Assembly: GCF_041260665.1 (NCBI RefSeq)
Contig: NZ_JBGCCT010000020.1
Coordinates: 62,001 to 126,000, forward strand
Length of the DNA stretch: 64,000 nt
Direction: 5' to 3'
Source of the DNA: Catenulispora sp. GP43
Lineage (GTDB): Bacteria > Actinomycetota > Actinomycetes > Streptomycetales > Catenulisporaceae
Part shown: piece by piece, positions 8,015 to 16,693 of the stretch
Layout: every line of letters begins with the position of its first letter
Numbering within the stretch: the first letter of the stretch is position 1
The notes under the pieces: generated by a model
The model's database searches: none
The model's input: the letters and a program-made list of their open reading frames with translations, nothing else
What the model was told of the DNA's origin: nothing
Translations under genes and position numbers: made by a program

Positions 8015-8196
8015 GTCTTTCCTCCGTTTCCTGCCCCGGTGGGAGCACGACGGTCCAGACTGCCGTCTCCAGCTTCCGGCGCCTTCGCCGCGACCGCGCG
8101 GGCACCACGTCGGCAGCGTGGTCGGCCAGACGCCGGCAGCGCGGTCTGCCAGCGGACTCCGAGCTTCTGGGCCACGGCGTCCAGGTCTGTGGCCAT
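8011..8196 (-). CDS. possible small ORF coupled to the DJ-1-like gene
   Basis: A 61-codon frame begins MATDLDAVAQKLGVRWQTALP and ends in a TGA overlapping the DJ-1 ATG as ATGA. The first 20 residues look protein-like, but the rest is Arg/Ala/Gly-rich as in chance high-GC frames. It could be a leader peptide, a remnant, or noise. No function can be given. Confidence 0.2.
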   Translation of the reverse strand: MATDLDAVAQKLGVRWQTALPASGRPRCRRGARAVAAKAPEAGDGSLDRRAPTGAGNGGKT

Positions 8197-8233
8197 GCGA
8201 TGGGTGACCCGGTGTCGCTTCTTCGCGGTCGAC

Positions 8234-8275
8234 TATGATGTGTGCACCGCTCACATTAGGCGGAGCAATGTGAGC
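8234..8275. promoter_or_regulatory. divergent promoter region with TetR operator palindrome
   Basis: GCTCACATT (8249-8257) and AATGTGAGC (8267-8275) form a perfect 9-bp inverted repeat around a 9-bp spacer. A TATGAT -10-like box at 8234-8239 faces the tetR gene, so the palindrome lies at and just after the likely start point. It sits between the DJ-1/quinone reductase operon and the tetR gene, as expected for an autoregulating TetR repressor. Confidence 0.75.
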
Positions 8276-8300
8276 ACTGCAAACATAGAAGAGGTGTCCC

Positions 8301-8927
8301 GTGTCACACGACGGCGTCCCCTACCACCACGGCGACCTGCGCGCCGCCTGCGTGCGGGCCGCGCGGGAGCTGCTGGAGGAGGACGGCAGCGCCGCGCTGT
8401 CGCTGCGTGCGGTGGCCCGCCGCGCCGGGGTGTCCGCGACGGCGCCGTACCGGCACTTCGCGGTGCGCGAGCAGCTGGTCTCCGCGGTCGCCGCCGAGGG
8501 CTACCGCGAACTCGCCGAGCAGCTGGCCGCCGCGAACCCGGCCCCGGCGACGCCCCAGGACCTGATCGAGCTGGCCATCGCCTACGTCCGCTTCGCACTG
8601 GAGCGCCCGGCCATGTTCCGCGTCATGTTCGCCGAGCCGTGCGACCCCGATAACGAGGAGCGGACCGCCGCGACCGCGGCGCTGTCGGCGTTCCTGCACG
8701 AGATCGTCGGGACCGTCTTCCCCGACGCCGACCCCGACCCGCTCTCGACCGCGGTGTGGGCGCTGGTGCACGGGCTGGCGTTCCTGCACCTGGACGGCAA
8801 GCTCGACGCGTCCAGCCCCGAGGCCGTCGCCGAGCAGGTGCGCGCGGCGGTCAACGCGGCGCTGGCGGTGGCGCCGCCGGCGGTGCGGGAGGCGGGGGAG
8901 CAGGCAGAGCAGGCAGCGCGATCCTGA
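8301..8927 (+). CDS. TetR family transcriptional regulator
   Basis: 208 aa from a GTG start with GAGGTG 5 nt upstream. The N-terminal HTH is typical: YHHGDLRAACVRAARELLEEDG then LSLRAVARRAGVSATAPYRHFAVREQL. The C-terminal ligand domain matches the TetR_C WHG-type group (FRVMFAEP, VWALVHGLAFLHLDG). It is divergent from the DJ-1 / quinone oxidoreductase operon, with a perfect inverted repeat between them, and probably represses both until an electrophile or quinone binds. The ligand is inference. Confidence 0.9.
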   Translation: MSHDGVPYHHGDLRAACVRAARELLEEDGSAALSLRAVARRAGVSATAPYRHFAVREQLVSAVAAEGYRELAEQLAAANPAPATPQDLIELAIAYVRFALERPAMFRVMFAEPCDPDNEERTAATAALSAFLHEIVGTVFPDADPDPLSTAVWALVHGLAFLHLDGKLDASSPEAVAEQVRAAVNAALAVAPPAVREAGEQAEQAARS

Positions 8928-9011
8928 TCACTTTCCCGGGTTCGCTGGTTTGATCATGAAGGATCACGGATAATCGGCGCGTTTGGCCGGCGACGACCTT
9001 GGGAGAGCGGA

Positions 9012-9731
9012 ATGCATGACGGGAGTGTGAGTACGGGGAGCGGTACGGAGCGAGAACTGCTCCTGCCCGCCGCGCCCCACGCCGACGTGCCGGACCTGCG
9101 CACGCGGGCGAGCCGGAGCGTGCGGCAGGTGCTGCTGCGCCGGGGGGCCTTCGCCACCGCGATCGCCCTGGTGGCGCTGGTCGTCTCCTACCACTACGGC
9201 GGCCTGCTCGGCGCGGGCCAGCATCACGTCCTGCACCATGTGCTGGCGGCCGTGGGCGCCCTGGTGTTCCTGGCCAGCGCGGTGATCGCGGTGCGCTGTG
9301 CGACGAACGACATCCTGGGGCTCGTGCACGTCCCGGGCCGGCTCAGCGACGCCCGGGCGAGCACCTTCCGCATCCTGTGCCTGCTGTGCGGCTACGTCAT
9401 GGTGGTCCTGGGCGGCCTGAGCCTGTTGCGGGTGCCGGTGGGGCACCTGCTGCTGGGCGGGGTCCTGACCGGGGTGATCCTGGGCATCGCGGCGCAGCAG
9501 GTGCTGGCGAACGTCTTCGCGGGGATCACGATCCTGTTCACCAAGCCGTTCTCGGTCGGTGACGAGCTGCGCATCCGCTCCGGAGCCCTCGGCGGCCCCA
9601 TCGTGGGCCGCGTGTCCGGGATGACGCTGACCTACGTGACGGTGTCGACCGTCGCCGGGCCGGTGCTGCTGCCCAACAGCGCCGTGCTCGCCGCGGCGGT
9701 GGGGCCGGCGGCGGAGTGGCTTGAGCCCTGA
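9012..9731 (+). CDS. small-conductance mechanosensitive channel (MscS family), short form
   Basis: 239 aa; ATG with GGGAG upstream. Four hydrophobic segments: about residues 48-70, 75-98, 118-140 and the pore helix region around GVILGIAAQQVLANVFAGI, followed by TILFTKPFSVGD, the MscS pore/beta-domain junction. The beta domain is brief and ends with LLPNSAVLAAAV (the usual position of the PN-S/T motif). The large C-terminal alpha/beta vestibule of MscS is missing, as in some short actinobacterial members. It should release solutes on hypo-osmotic shock. It stands alone. Confidence 0.85.
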   Translation: MHDGSVSTGSGTERELLLPAAPHADVPDLRTRASRSVRQVLLRRGAFATAIALVALVVSYHYGGLLGAGQHHVLHHVLAAVGALVFLASAVIAVRCATNDILGLVHVPGRLSDARASTFRILCLLCGYVMVVLGGLSLLRVPVGHLLLGGVLTGVILGIAAQQVLANVFAGITILFTKPFSVGDELRIRSGALGGPIVGRVSGMTLTYVTVSTVAGPVLLPNSAVLAAAVGPAAEWLEP

Positions 9732-9745
9732 GCCTGCCTCCGGCT

Positions 9746-9768
9746 GCCTGAGAAAGCCTGCCTCAGGC
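9746..9768. terminator. possible hairpin between convergent genes
   Basis: GCCTGAG (9746-9752) pairs with CTCAGGC (9762-9768) in a GCCTGC-rich repetitive spacer between the mscS and GH65 gene ends. There is no T-tract, so it is a weak call. Confidence 0.35.
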
Positions 9769-9808
9769 TGCCTGAGAACCTGCCACAGGCAGCCGCCTCC
9801 GCCTCCGC

Positions 9809-12223
9809 CTAGGCCGGCGACCGCCGCGCACTGGGCCGGTCCGCCTCCCCGACCGGTCCGCCCCCGGCCATGGACTGCGACTCCCGCCGACGCGGCTCGC
9901 GCCCCTGCGGCTGGTGCAGCGGGGCGACGGGGGGAATCCTGGCGATCGGCCGGGTGACCGGGGTGTCCTCGGCGAGGGTGATGGGGGAGTCGTGGTGCAG
10001 GATCTTCAGGGACGGGCCTTCCAGCAGCCGGTAGGTGACGGTGTCCGCGGTGATCTCCACGCGCAGTCTGCTGCCGTGCAGTGCGAGGTTGACGGCCAGC
10101 CGCGTGATGCCCGAGGGCAGGCGCGGCCGGAACGCGAGCGTGTCCTCGCGCTCGCGCATTCCGGCCAGGCCCGCGACCAGAGCGATCCAGGTTCCGGCCA
10201 GTGAGGCGACGTGCAGGCCGTCGCGGGTGTTGTGCTCCAGGTCGTCCAGGTCCATGAGGGCGGCCTCGGCCAGGTAGTCCCCGGCCAGTTGCACGTGCCC
10301 GACCTCGGCGGCCATCACCGCCTGGATGCAGGCCGACAGCGAGGAGTCCCGGACGGTGAGCGCTTCGTAGTACGCGAAGTTGCGGGCCTTCTGCTCGTCG
10401 GTGAAGGCCTCGGAGCGCAGGTACATGGCCAGCACCAGGTCGGCCTGCTTGATGACCTGCTTGCGGTAGAGGTCGAAGTAGGGGAAGTGCAGCAGCAGCG
10501 GGTACTGGTCCGGTGCGGTGTCGGCGAAGTCCCAGATCTCGTGCGAGGTGAAGCCTTCGGCCTGGGGGTGGACGCCGAGCAGGTCGTCGTAGGGGATGAA
10601 GGTCGCTGCGGCCGCGTCCCGCCAGGAGGCCGCCTCCTCGGCGTCGACGCCGGCTTCCTGCGCCAGGTCGGAGTGGCGCTCGGCCAGCTCGGCGGCCGAG
10701 AGCAGATTGTGCTGCGCCATCAGGTTCGTATAGACGTTGTTGTCCGCGATCGCGCTGTACTCGTCGGGCCCGGTGACCCCGTCGATGCGGAACCGGCCTT
10801 GGGCGTCATGGTGGCCCAGCGAGCGCCACAGCCGGGCCGTCTCGATGAGCAGGTCCAGCCCGATGGTCTTCTCGAACTCCTCGTCGCCGGTGGCCGCGAT
10901 GTAGCGGGTCACCGCGTCGGCGATGTCGGCGTTGACATGGAAGGCCGCGGTGCTGGCCGGCCAGTATCCCGAGCACTCGGCGCCGGCGATGGTGCGCCAT
11001 GGGAAGGCGGCGCCTTTCAGGCCGAGTTGGCTGGCTCGCTCCTTGGCCATCGGCAACGTGTCGCGGCGCCAGCGCAAGGCGTCGGCGGCGGCTCCGGGAA
11101 CGGTGTATGTCAGCACCGGGAGGACGAAGGTCTCGGTGTCCCAGAAGGTGTGGCCGTCGTATCCGGTGCCGGTCAGCCCCTTGGCCGGGATGGACCTGCC
11201 CTGGGCCCGGGCGCCGGCCTGCAGCAGGTGGAACAGCCCGAACCGCACCGCCTGCTGGATCTCGGCGTCGCCCTCGACCTCGACGTCGGCGCGGGCCCAG
11301 AAGTCGTCCAGGTAGGACCGCTGCTCCTCGACCAGGCCGTCCCAGCCGGTCCGTGCCGCGGCGGCCAGCGCACCCTCCACCTGGGCCCGTACCGCGGGCT
11401 CGGACCGTGCCTGGGACCAGCCGTAGGCCACGTACTTGACCAGCCGTAGACGCTCTCCCGGCTTCAGCACGGCCGTCACGGTGTATCGAGCCAGGTCTTC
11501 GAAGCACTCCACGGTCTCGTTCAGCGACGGCGGCGCCTGCACCTCATGGCCCATGGCGGCGGCGAGCCGCAGCCCGCTCACCGCGGTCCGGTGCACCAGC
11601 ACCGCCCCGGCCGGACGGCTGCTGTGCTCCTCCGGCACCAGCGGCGCCTCCAGGACGGCCGCGGTCCGGGGATCGCCGGTGAAGTGCGGAAGCGTCTCGT
11701 TGGCGACGAGTTCGGACTGGACCACCACCCACATCTCGTGTTCGACGGCTTCGATCTCGTAGCTGATCGCCGCGATCGCGCGTTGGGTCAGCGACACCAG
11801 CCGCTTCGAGCGCACCTTCACCTTCTTGCCGCCCGGGGACTCCCAGGCGACCCGGCGCTCCAGCAGGCCGGCGCGGAAGTCCAGCACGCGCTCGTGCTCC
11901 AGGACACGTCCGTACCGCAGGTCGAACGGCGCGTCGTCGACCAGCAGGCGGATCACCTTGCCGTTGGTGACGTTGATGACGGTCTGGCCGGCCTCCGGGT
12001 CGCCGTATCCGGCCTCGGCGTAGGGCAGCGGGTGCGACTCGTAGACCCCGTTGAGGTACGAGCCGGGCAGGCCGTGCGGCTCGCCCTCGTCGAGGTTGCC
12101 GCGCCAGCCGATGTGGCCGTTGCCCAGGGCGAAGACCGATTCGCTCTGGCCCAGGACGTCGGGGTCGAACTCGGTCTCGCGCAGGCTCCACGGCTCGACC
12201 GCGTAGAACGAGTGGCTGATCAT
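9809..12223 (-). CDS. glycoside hydrolase family 65 phosphorylase (trehalose/kojibiose type)
   Basis: 804 aa from the ATG at 12223. The frame is open much further upstream, but that part is the overlapping HAD gene. GH65 marks: an N-terminal [32 protein letters not shown], then the (alpha/alpha)6 barrel with [18 protein letters not shown] and [20 protein letters not shown]. The Glu of GPDEY is the conserved general acid. GH65 phosphorylases cleave alpha-glucosidic disaccharides with phosphate to give beta-glucose 1-phosphate. The exact disaccharide (trehalose, kojibiose, nigerose or maltose) cannot be told from sequence. The upstream beta-phosphoglucomutase overlaps by 4 nt (ATGA) and would convert the product to glucose 6-phosphate. 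The last ~30 residues are Pro/Arg-rich and unconserved. Confidence 0.9.
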   Translation of the reverse strand: MISHSFYAVEPWSLRETEFDPDVLGQSESVFALGNGHIGWRGNLDEGEPHGLPGSYLNGVYESHPLPYAEAGYGDPEAGQTVINVTNGKVIRLLVDDAPFDLRYGRVLEHERVLDFRAGLLERRVAWESPGGKKVKVRSKRLVSLTQRAIAAISYEIEAVEHEMWVVVQSELVANETLPHFTGDPRTAAVLEAPLVPEEHSSRPAGAVLVHRTAVSGLRLAAAMGHEVQAPPSLNETVECFEDLARYTVTAVLKPGERLRLVKYVAYGWSQARSEPAVRAQVEGALAAAARTGWDGLVEEQRSYLDDFWARADVEVEGDAEIQQAVRFGLFHLLQAGARAQGRSIPAKGLTGTGYDGHTFWDTETFVLPVLTYTVPGAAADALRWRRDTLPMAKERASQLGLKGAAFPWRTIAGAECSGYWPASTAAFHVNADIADAVTRYIAATGDEEFEKTIGLDLLIETARLWRSLGHHDAQGRFRIDGVTGPDEYSAIADNNVYTNLMAQHNLLSAAELAERHSDLAQEAGVDAEEAASWRDAAAATFIPYDDLLGVHPQAEGFTSHEIWDFADTAPDQYPLLLHFPYFDLYRKQVIKQADLVLAMYLRSEAFTDEQKARNFAYYEALTVRDSSLSACIQAVMAAEVGHVQLAGDYLAEAALMDLDDLEHNTRDGLHVASLAGTWIALVAGLAGMREREDTLAFRPRLPSGITRLAVNLALHGSRLRVEITADTVTYRLLEGPSLKILHHDSPITLAEDTPVTRPIARIPPVAPLHQPQGREPRRRESQSMAGGGPVGEADRPSARRSPA

Positions 12224-13086
12224 GCCTGGTCGCCTTTGCCGCCCTGGTCGGACCGGTCGCCCTGGTCGGACCGGTCGCCCTGGTCGGCCCGGTCGCCCTG
12301 GTCGGCCCGGCCCAGGAGATCGGCCAGGTCGGTCACGACCGTGTCGGCGCCGTGCTTGCGCAGCTCCTCGGCCTGCCCGATCCGGTCCACGCCCACCACG
12401 AACCCGAAGTGGCCGTCCCGGCCGGCCTGCACGCCGGCCAGCGCGTCCTCGAACACCGCGGCCTGATCGGGCTCCACACCCAGCTTCTTGGCCGCGGCCA
12501 GGTAGGTGTCCGGGGCGGGCTTGCCCGGCAGGTGTTCCTCGGCGACCGTCACGCCGTCGATGCGGACCTCGAACATGTCGGCGATGCCGGCGGCCTCCAG
12601 GACGTTTTTGCAGTTGGCGCTGGAGGAGACCACCGCCCGGTGCAGCCCGGCGTCGCGCACGGCCTTCAGGTAGCGGACCGAGCCCGGGTAGACGTGGACG
12701 CCGTCGGTCTTGAGCAGGCGCAGGACGATCTCGTTCTTGGCGTTGCCCAGGCCGTTGACCGTCTCGGCGCCCGGCTTGTCGTCGGGGGAGCCCTCCGGCA
12801 GCTCGATGTGCCGCGACTCCAGGAAGGAGCGGGTCCCGTCGGCCCTGGTCTTGCCGTCGACGTAGGTGTCGTAGTCCGCCACCGGATCGAAGGGGACGAA
12901 CGGCCCGGGACGGGAGCGCAGGTAGGCGTCGAACATCTCTTTCCACGCCGCGGCATGGACCTTCGCGGTCTCGGTGAGGACGCCGTCGAGGTCGAACAGG
13001 CACGCCCGGATCCGCTCCGGCAGACCGGTCTTCGGGGATACCGCTCCATCGTCCGTGTGCTCTATTCGTCTGTCCATGTTCTCCAT
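12220..13086 (-). CDS. beta-phosphoglucomutase-like HAD hydrolase
   Basis: 288 aa if it starts at the ATG at 13086; the next ATG (13077) is nearly as good, and neither has a strong ribosome binding site. HAD motifs in order: [13 protein letters not shown] (DxD nucleophile), VVSSSANCK (motif II), [17 protein letters not shown] (Lys) and [13 protein letters not shown] (acid motif). The cap has the [16 protein letters not shown] segment typical of beta-PGM proteins next to GH65 genes. The enzyme converts beta-glucose 1-phosphate to glucose 6-phosphate. Its stop overlaps the GH65 start. The C-terminal ~25 residues are a six-residue repeat (R-S/A-D-Q-G-D) from an 18-bp tandem array, outside the HAD fold. 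Confidence 0.88.
   Translation of the reverse strand: MENMDRRIEHTDDGAVSPKTGLPERIRACLFDLDGVLTETAKVHAAAWKEMFDAYLRSRPGPFVPFDPVADYDTYVDGKTRADGTRSFLESRHIELPEGSPDDKPGAETVNGLGNAKNEIVLRLLKTDGVHVYPGSVRYLKAVRDAGLHRAVVSSSANCKNVLEAAGIADMFEVRIDGVTVAEEHLPGKPAPDTYLAAAKKLGVEPDQAAVFEDALAGVQAGRDGHFGFVVGVDRIGQAEELRKHGADTVVTDLADLLGRADQGDRADQGDRSDQGDRSDQGGKGDQA
12241..12312. repeat. 18-bp tandem repeat, four copies, in the HAD gene 3' end
   Basis: GCCCTGGTCGGACCGGTC occurs twice exactly at 12241-12276, then twice with one or two changes to 12312. It encodes the hydrophilic (R-S/A-D-Q-G-D)n tail of the beta-phosphoglucomutase-like protein. Confidence 0.9.
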
Positions 13087-13155
13087 TCGTCCACAGCCGA
13101 CCCGGGTGTGTCGACTCGGCGGGGCCCGGATGTACCGCGTCCGGACCAATCCCGG

Positions 13156-13191
13156 CCCGATCGGCCCGATCGGCCGGATCGGACCGATCGC
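13156..13191. repeat. 9-bp tandem repeat CCCGATCGG, four copies
   Basis: Two exact and two degenerate copies of CCCGATCGG lie in the 106-bp gap between the HAD gene start and the flavoenzyme stop. They could reflect slippage, or act as weak hairpins, because CGATCG is palindromic. Confidence 0.75.
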
Positions 13192-13192
13192 C

Positions 13193-14764
13193 TCACCGCA
13201 CCGGGATCGACTGCTCGTGATGGAAGACGTCCGTCGGATCCCAGCGCTGCTTCACGGCGACGAGGTTGCGCCGGTTGCGCCGGAAGTTGTCGAGGAAGTA
13301 GAGCCACAGCGCGTGGTCGGCGTCGCCCTTGGAGTGGGCGCCGAGGACGTTGTCCGGATAGTTGTAGTACGCGCCGTCGACCGTCCCGGTCGGGTCGTTG
13401 GCCGGGTCGGGGGTGCCGCCGTACTCGGCGTAGACCTCTCGGTAGAAGTCGTTGATCCAGCCCAGATGCGCGTCGGCCTGGACGTCGTAGGGCGGCTGGT
13501 TCCCCTCGCCGGGGCGCGAGGAGTTGAGCCAGTAGGTCTGATACTGAAGCTTCATGATCGCGCTGCGTTGGGGGACCGCGGTCGCGTCGGGGGCCACGCG
13601 GTTGACGGCCCCTCCGTAACTGTCGACCTGCAACAGGCTCTGGCTCATGTCCGCCTCGTCGACGCCCTTCGGGGTCGTGTGCAGCCAGCGGTAGATCGCA
13701 GCAGCCTGATTCGGCGGGAAGCCCTTGTTCATGTACGCGGACTTGTACTTGCCGAACTGGTTGGGCCCGGAGCCGTTCATCGTCTGCAACGCCTCGAGAT
13801 ACGTGACGTGCTGCACGCCGTCATCGCCCGGCAGCGCGGTCATCCACCCCGGATGACCGCCCAGGGGCCTGCGCAACGGCGCGGGCTCGACGATCGCCCC
13901 GAAGCGCGCCCGCGCCTGCGCGTACCGTTCCTCCACCTGGGCCCGGTGGTCCGCCAGGGTGGCGCCCTCGGAGGACACGGACTGGACGGTCATGCCGATC
14001 TGCCCGGCCGACACGTGCGTGAGCTTCAGCAGGCTGAAATCGGTCTCCGGTATGACCTGCACGAAGTCCGTGTAGGAGGCGAGGAAGTTCGTGAACGACG
14101 CCGTGTCGAACGACGACCAGTCCCAGGACAGCGTGTAGAGCGAGGCGAACTCCGGCGCGTCGGGCAGCGCGTCGAAGTAGTAGCGCAGGATGACACCGAA
14201 GTTGCCGCCCCCGCCGCCTTGCAGCGCCCAGAAGAGGTCACGCTCGTCCGGCGAGACGCTCGTCGCCGCCACATGGTGCAGCTCGGCGCTGTCCGACGCC
14301 GCGTTCCACACCACGATGTCGACCCCGGTGAGCAGGTCGACGGTCAGCCCGTGCAGCCGCGACAGGAGCCCGTATCCGCCGCCGGTGATGTGACCCCCGG
14401 CGCCGACCGAGTAGCAGCTCCCCGCCGGAAGCGTCTTGTTGTAGGCGTTCAGCAGGGTCCGGTAGACGGTCCAGTTCTCAGCCCCCGCCTCGACGAAGAA
14501 CGCGCCCCGTTCCTCGTCCCAGCCGACGCGGTTCATCGCGGCCATGTCCACCATGGCCTTGGCCGTGTCGTTGTAGATGAAGTCCTCGTAGCAGTGGCGC
14601 CCCGACACGACCTTGACGTCGCGGCCGTAGCGGGAGACGGCTTCGCCGACCTGCGCGACCGCCTCGGCGTCGTTCTGCGGGACGTAGACCGCCTCGAGCT
14701 TCGGCGCGAACCAGCGCCGGTTGAAGCCTTGCCGGTCGCTGAGGACGACGGGACGTGAAGCCAT
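13193..14764 (-). CDS. FAD-dependent oxidase, berberine bridge enzyme-like, bicovalent flavin
   Basis: 523 aa. The FAD_binding_4 (PCMH) half contains [11 protein letters not shown], whose His is the expected 8-alpha attachment site, and [23 protein letters not shown], whose Cys matches the 6-S-cysteinyl site of bicovalent BBE-like oxidases. [15 protein letters not shown] is the second FAD motif. The C-terminal BBE domain has DGAYYNYPD and [36 protein letters not shown]. Such enzymes oxidise sugars or secondary-metabolite alcohols with O2. There is no signal peptide and no biosynthetic cluster around it, so the substrate is unknown. Confidence 0.88.
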   Translation of the reverse strand: MASRPVVLSDRQGFNRRWFAPKLEAVYVPQNDAEAVAQVGEAVSRYGRDVKVVSGRHCYEDFIYNDTAKAMVDMAAMNRVGWDEERGAFFVEAGAENWTVYRTLLNAYNKTLPAGSCYSVGAGGHITGGGYGLLSRLHGLTVDLLTGVDIVVWNAASDSAELHHVAATSVSPDERDLFWALQGGGGGNFGVILRYYFDALPDAPEFASLYTLSWDWSSFDTASFTNFLASYTDFVQVIPETDFSLLKLTHVSAGQIGMTVQSVSSEGATLADHRAQVEERYAQARARFGAIVEPAPLRRPLGGHPGWMTALPGDDGVQHVTYLEALQTMNGSGPNQFGKYKSAYMNKGFPPNQAAAIYRWLHTTPKGVDEADMSQSLLQVDSYGGAVNRVAPDATAVPQRSAIMKLQYQTYWLNSSRPGEGNQPPYDVQADAHLGWINDFYREVYAEYGGTPDPANDPTGTVDGAYYNYPDNVLGAHSKGDADHALWLYFLDNFRRNRRNLVAVKQRWDPTDVFHHEQSIPVR

Positions 14765-14902
14765 GATCCGAGATTCCCACGGACCCCCGGAGCTGCAAGT
14801 CGAGGCGGCCGGTCGGGTAACCGGGTACTCGGGACGCGGGCCGGTGTTGGGCCGTCCGGATTAGTACGCTGTCCCATCAGGCTATTGAAACGGGGAGGCG
14901 CA

Positions 14903-16420
14903 GTGGTCTTGGAGGATTCGGCGGCCGGTCGCATGGTCGGTGGCAGGTACCGCTTGATCGCCCAGATCGGCCACGGCGGCATGGGCCGGGTGTGGGAGGC
15001 TCAGGACACCCGGCTCGGCCGGACGGTCGCGGTCAAGGAGGTGCTGCTGCCGGCGTTGCCGCCGGCGCAGCAGGAGATCCGGCTCCAGCTGGCGATGCGC
15101 GAGGGCCGCAACGCTGCGGCCTTCGCCGACCATCCGCACGTGGTCTCGGTGTACGACGTGATCGAGGAAGACGGCGCACCGTGGATCGTCATGCAGCTGG
15201 TCCGGGGGCGATCGCTGCGGCACGTGCTGCGCGATCCGGCCGGTGTCGGCGTGGCCGAAGACCAAGACGTGTCGCCGACCGCGCTGGACGTGTCGCGGGT
15301 GAGTCGCATCGCCGCCGCGATGCTCGACGCGCTTCGCGCCATGCACGAGGCCGGGCTGATCCACCGCGACCTCAAGCCGCACAACATCATGCTCGCCGAC
15401 GACGGCCAGATCCTGCTCACCGACTTCGGGATCGCCAAGTCCGATTCCGACGTCACCGTGACCGTGTCCGGCTCGGTGATGGGCACGATGGCCTACCTCG
15501 CGCCCGAACGCGCCGAAGGAGAACCGGGCGGCCCCGCCTCTGACTTGTTCTCCCTCGGGGTGACGCTGTTCGAGGCGGTGGAAGGCTACTCACCCTTCGA
15601 GCGCAGGAACAGCAGGACCGGCACTCTCACCGCCCTGCTGACCAAACCGCTTCCGCCGATGGTCAAGGCGGGCCCGCTGGCCCCGCTCATCCAGGCGCTG
15701 ACTCTGAAGGACCCCGCGCATCGCCCCGACCACGCCCAGGCCCTGGCGCTGCTGGCGGGCGGCGACGCCGACGGCCGGCAGCCACCGGCGCAGGACGATC
15801 GGGCCACTGCGGTCCTGCCACCGTCAGGGGCGCCAGGAGGAACACCGCCGATCGGCTCGGGGCAGCGGATGGCGGCGCCCGGGGAATCGGTGACCCTGAC
15901 CGCCAGCAGCGGTCTGCCCCGGCCGCCGGTGGTCGCCACACCGCAACCCGCACCCGATTCGGGACAGCCCGGAAAACGGAATCGCATGTCGGCCGCGGCC
16001 AACGCCTTCGTGGTAGTGGTCGGCATCGGTCTCGCCGCCGGCGGCTATTTCATCAGCGGGTGGTTCGATTCCCATCCGAACGGCAGGGCCTGCACCACGT
16101 GGAGCAACGGCGTGCGGGAGGGCCAGGACGCGGTACAGACCCACCAGCAGTACTCCAAGGACCAGGACCTGGCATCGACCGAGCAGGCCATGGCACAGCA
16201 GGAGGATCTCCTGGTGACGGCCGGCGCCGGGGCCGCCGCGCAGACCAGCGACAAGACGCTGAAGGCGGACTTCCAGAAATCCGCCTCGGACCACAGCTCG
16301 CTTGCCGCGGCCTACCGCGCGATCGCGGCGGGATCCCGCGACTACACCGCCTACACCACCTACATGGGCGCGACCAGTCATGACGACATTCAGATCCAGG
16401 CGATCTGCGCCAAGGCCTGA
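14903..16420 (+). CDS. membrane-anchored Ser/Thr protein kinase (PknB/Hanks type)
   Basis: 505 aa from the GTG at 14903, with GGGGAGG 4 nt upstream; a TTG at 14885 lies before that site and is rejected. Kinase domain ~12-280: RYRLIAQIGHGGMGRVWEA (Gly loop), TVAVKEV (ATP Lys), LIHRDLKPHNIML (catalytic loop), LTDFGIAKSD (DFG), MAYLAPERAEGE (APE equivalent). A Pro-rich linker, one transmembrane helix (AANAFVVVVGIGLAAGGYFI, ~370-390) and an extracellular ~115-residue Gln/Ala/Ser-rich helical part follow. That part has no PASTA repeats, so its signal is unknown. The small DUF2283 gene follows 37 bp later. Confidence 0.9.
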   Translation: MVLEDSAAGRMVGGRYRLIAQIGHGGMGRVWEAQDTRLGRTVAVKEVLLPALPPAQQEIRLQLAMREGRNAAAFADHPHVVSVYDVIEEDGAPWIVMQLVRGRSLRHVLRDPAGVGVAEDQDVSPTALDVSRVSRIAAAMLDALRAMHEAGLIHRDLKPHNIMLADDGQILLTDFGIAKSDSDVTVTVSGSVMGTMAYLAPERAEGEPGGPASDLFSLGVTLFEAVEGYSPFERRNSRTGTLTALLTKPLPPMVKAGPLAPLIQALTLKDPAHRPDHAQALALLAGGDADGRQPPAQDDRATAVLPPSGAPGGTPPIGSGQRMAAPGESVTLTASSGLPRPPVVATPQPAPDSGQPGKRNRMSAAANAFVVVVGIGLAAGGYFISGWFDSHPNGRACTTWSNGVREGQDAVQTHQQYSKDQDLASTEQAMAQQEDLLVTAGAGAAAQTSDKTLKADFQKSASDHSSLAAAYRAIAAGSRDYTAYTTYMGATSHDDIQIQAICAKA

Positions 16421-16457
16421 CCCCCGTCGCTGGGCCGAGCCCCGGAAGGGACCGAAG

Positions 16458-16667
16458 ATGCGCGTCACGTTCGATACCACGGTAGGTATGGCCTACATCT
16501 ACATAGACGACGCCACCGCTCCCGGAGCAGCGGTGCGGCAGGTCACCGTCGACGATGACACCGGTGCTGTGCTCGACTTCGACGCCGATGGGCGGTTGCT
16601 GGGTATTGAGCTGCCCATCGAGCGGGTGCACCCCGATCTGTCGGCCATGGCCGAGCAGATCGGATAA
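16458..16667 (+). CDS. DUF2283 domain protein
   Basis: 69 aa; ATG with GGAAGGG upstream. It is the full length of the DUF2283 family: MRVTFDTTVGMAYIYIDD, then VTVDDDTGAVLDFDADGRLLGIELP. Family members are small beta-rich cytoplasmic proteins of unknown function. It lies 37 bp after the kinase gene and may be co-transcribed with it. Confidence 0.8.
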   Translation: MRVTFDTTVGMAYIYIDDATAPGAAVRQVTVDDDTGAVLDFDADGRLLGIELPIERVHPDLSAMAEQIG

Positions 16668-16693
16668 GCCCCCAGACCGCGTCTCGCGATCCG

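Noticed and set aside
12224-13003. Reading the GH65 gene as a 1064-aa protein starting near 13003
   Set aside because: The extra part is Arg/Pro-rich shadow sequence of the overlapping HAD gene. GH65 similarity begins at [11 protein letters not shown] (12223).
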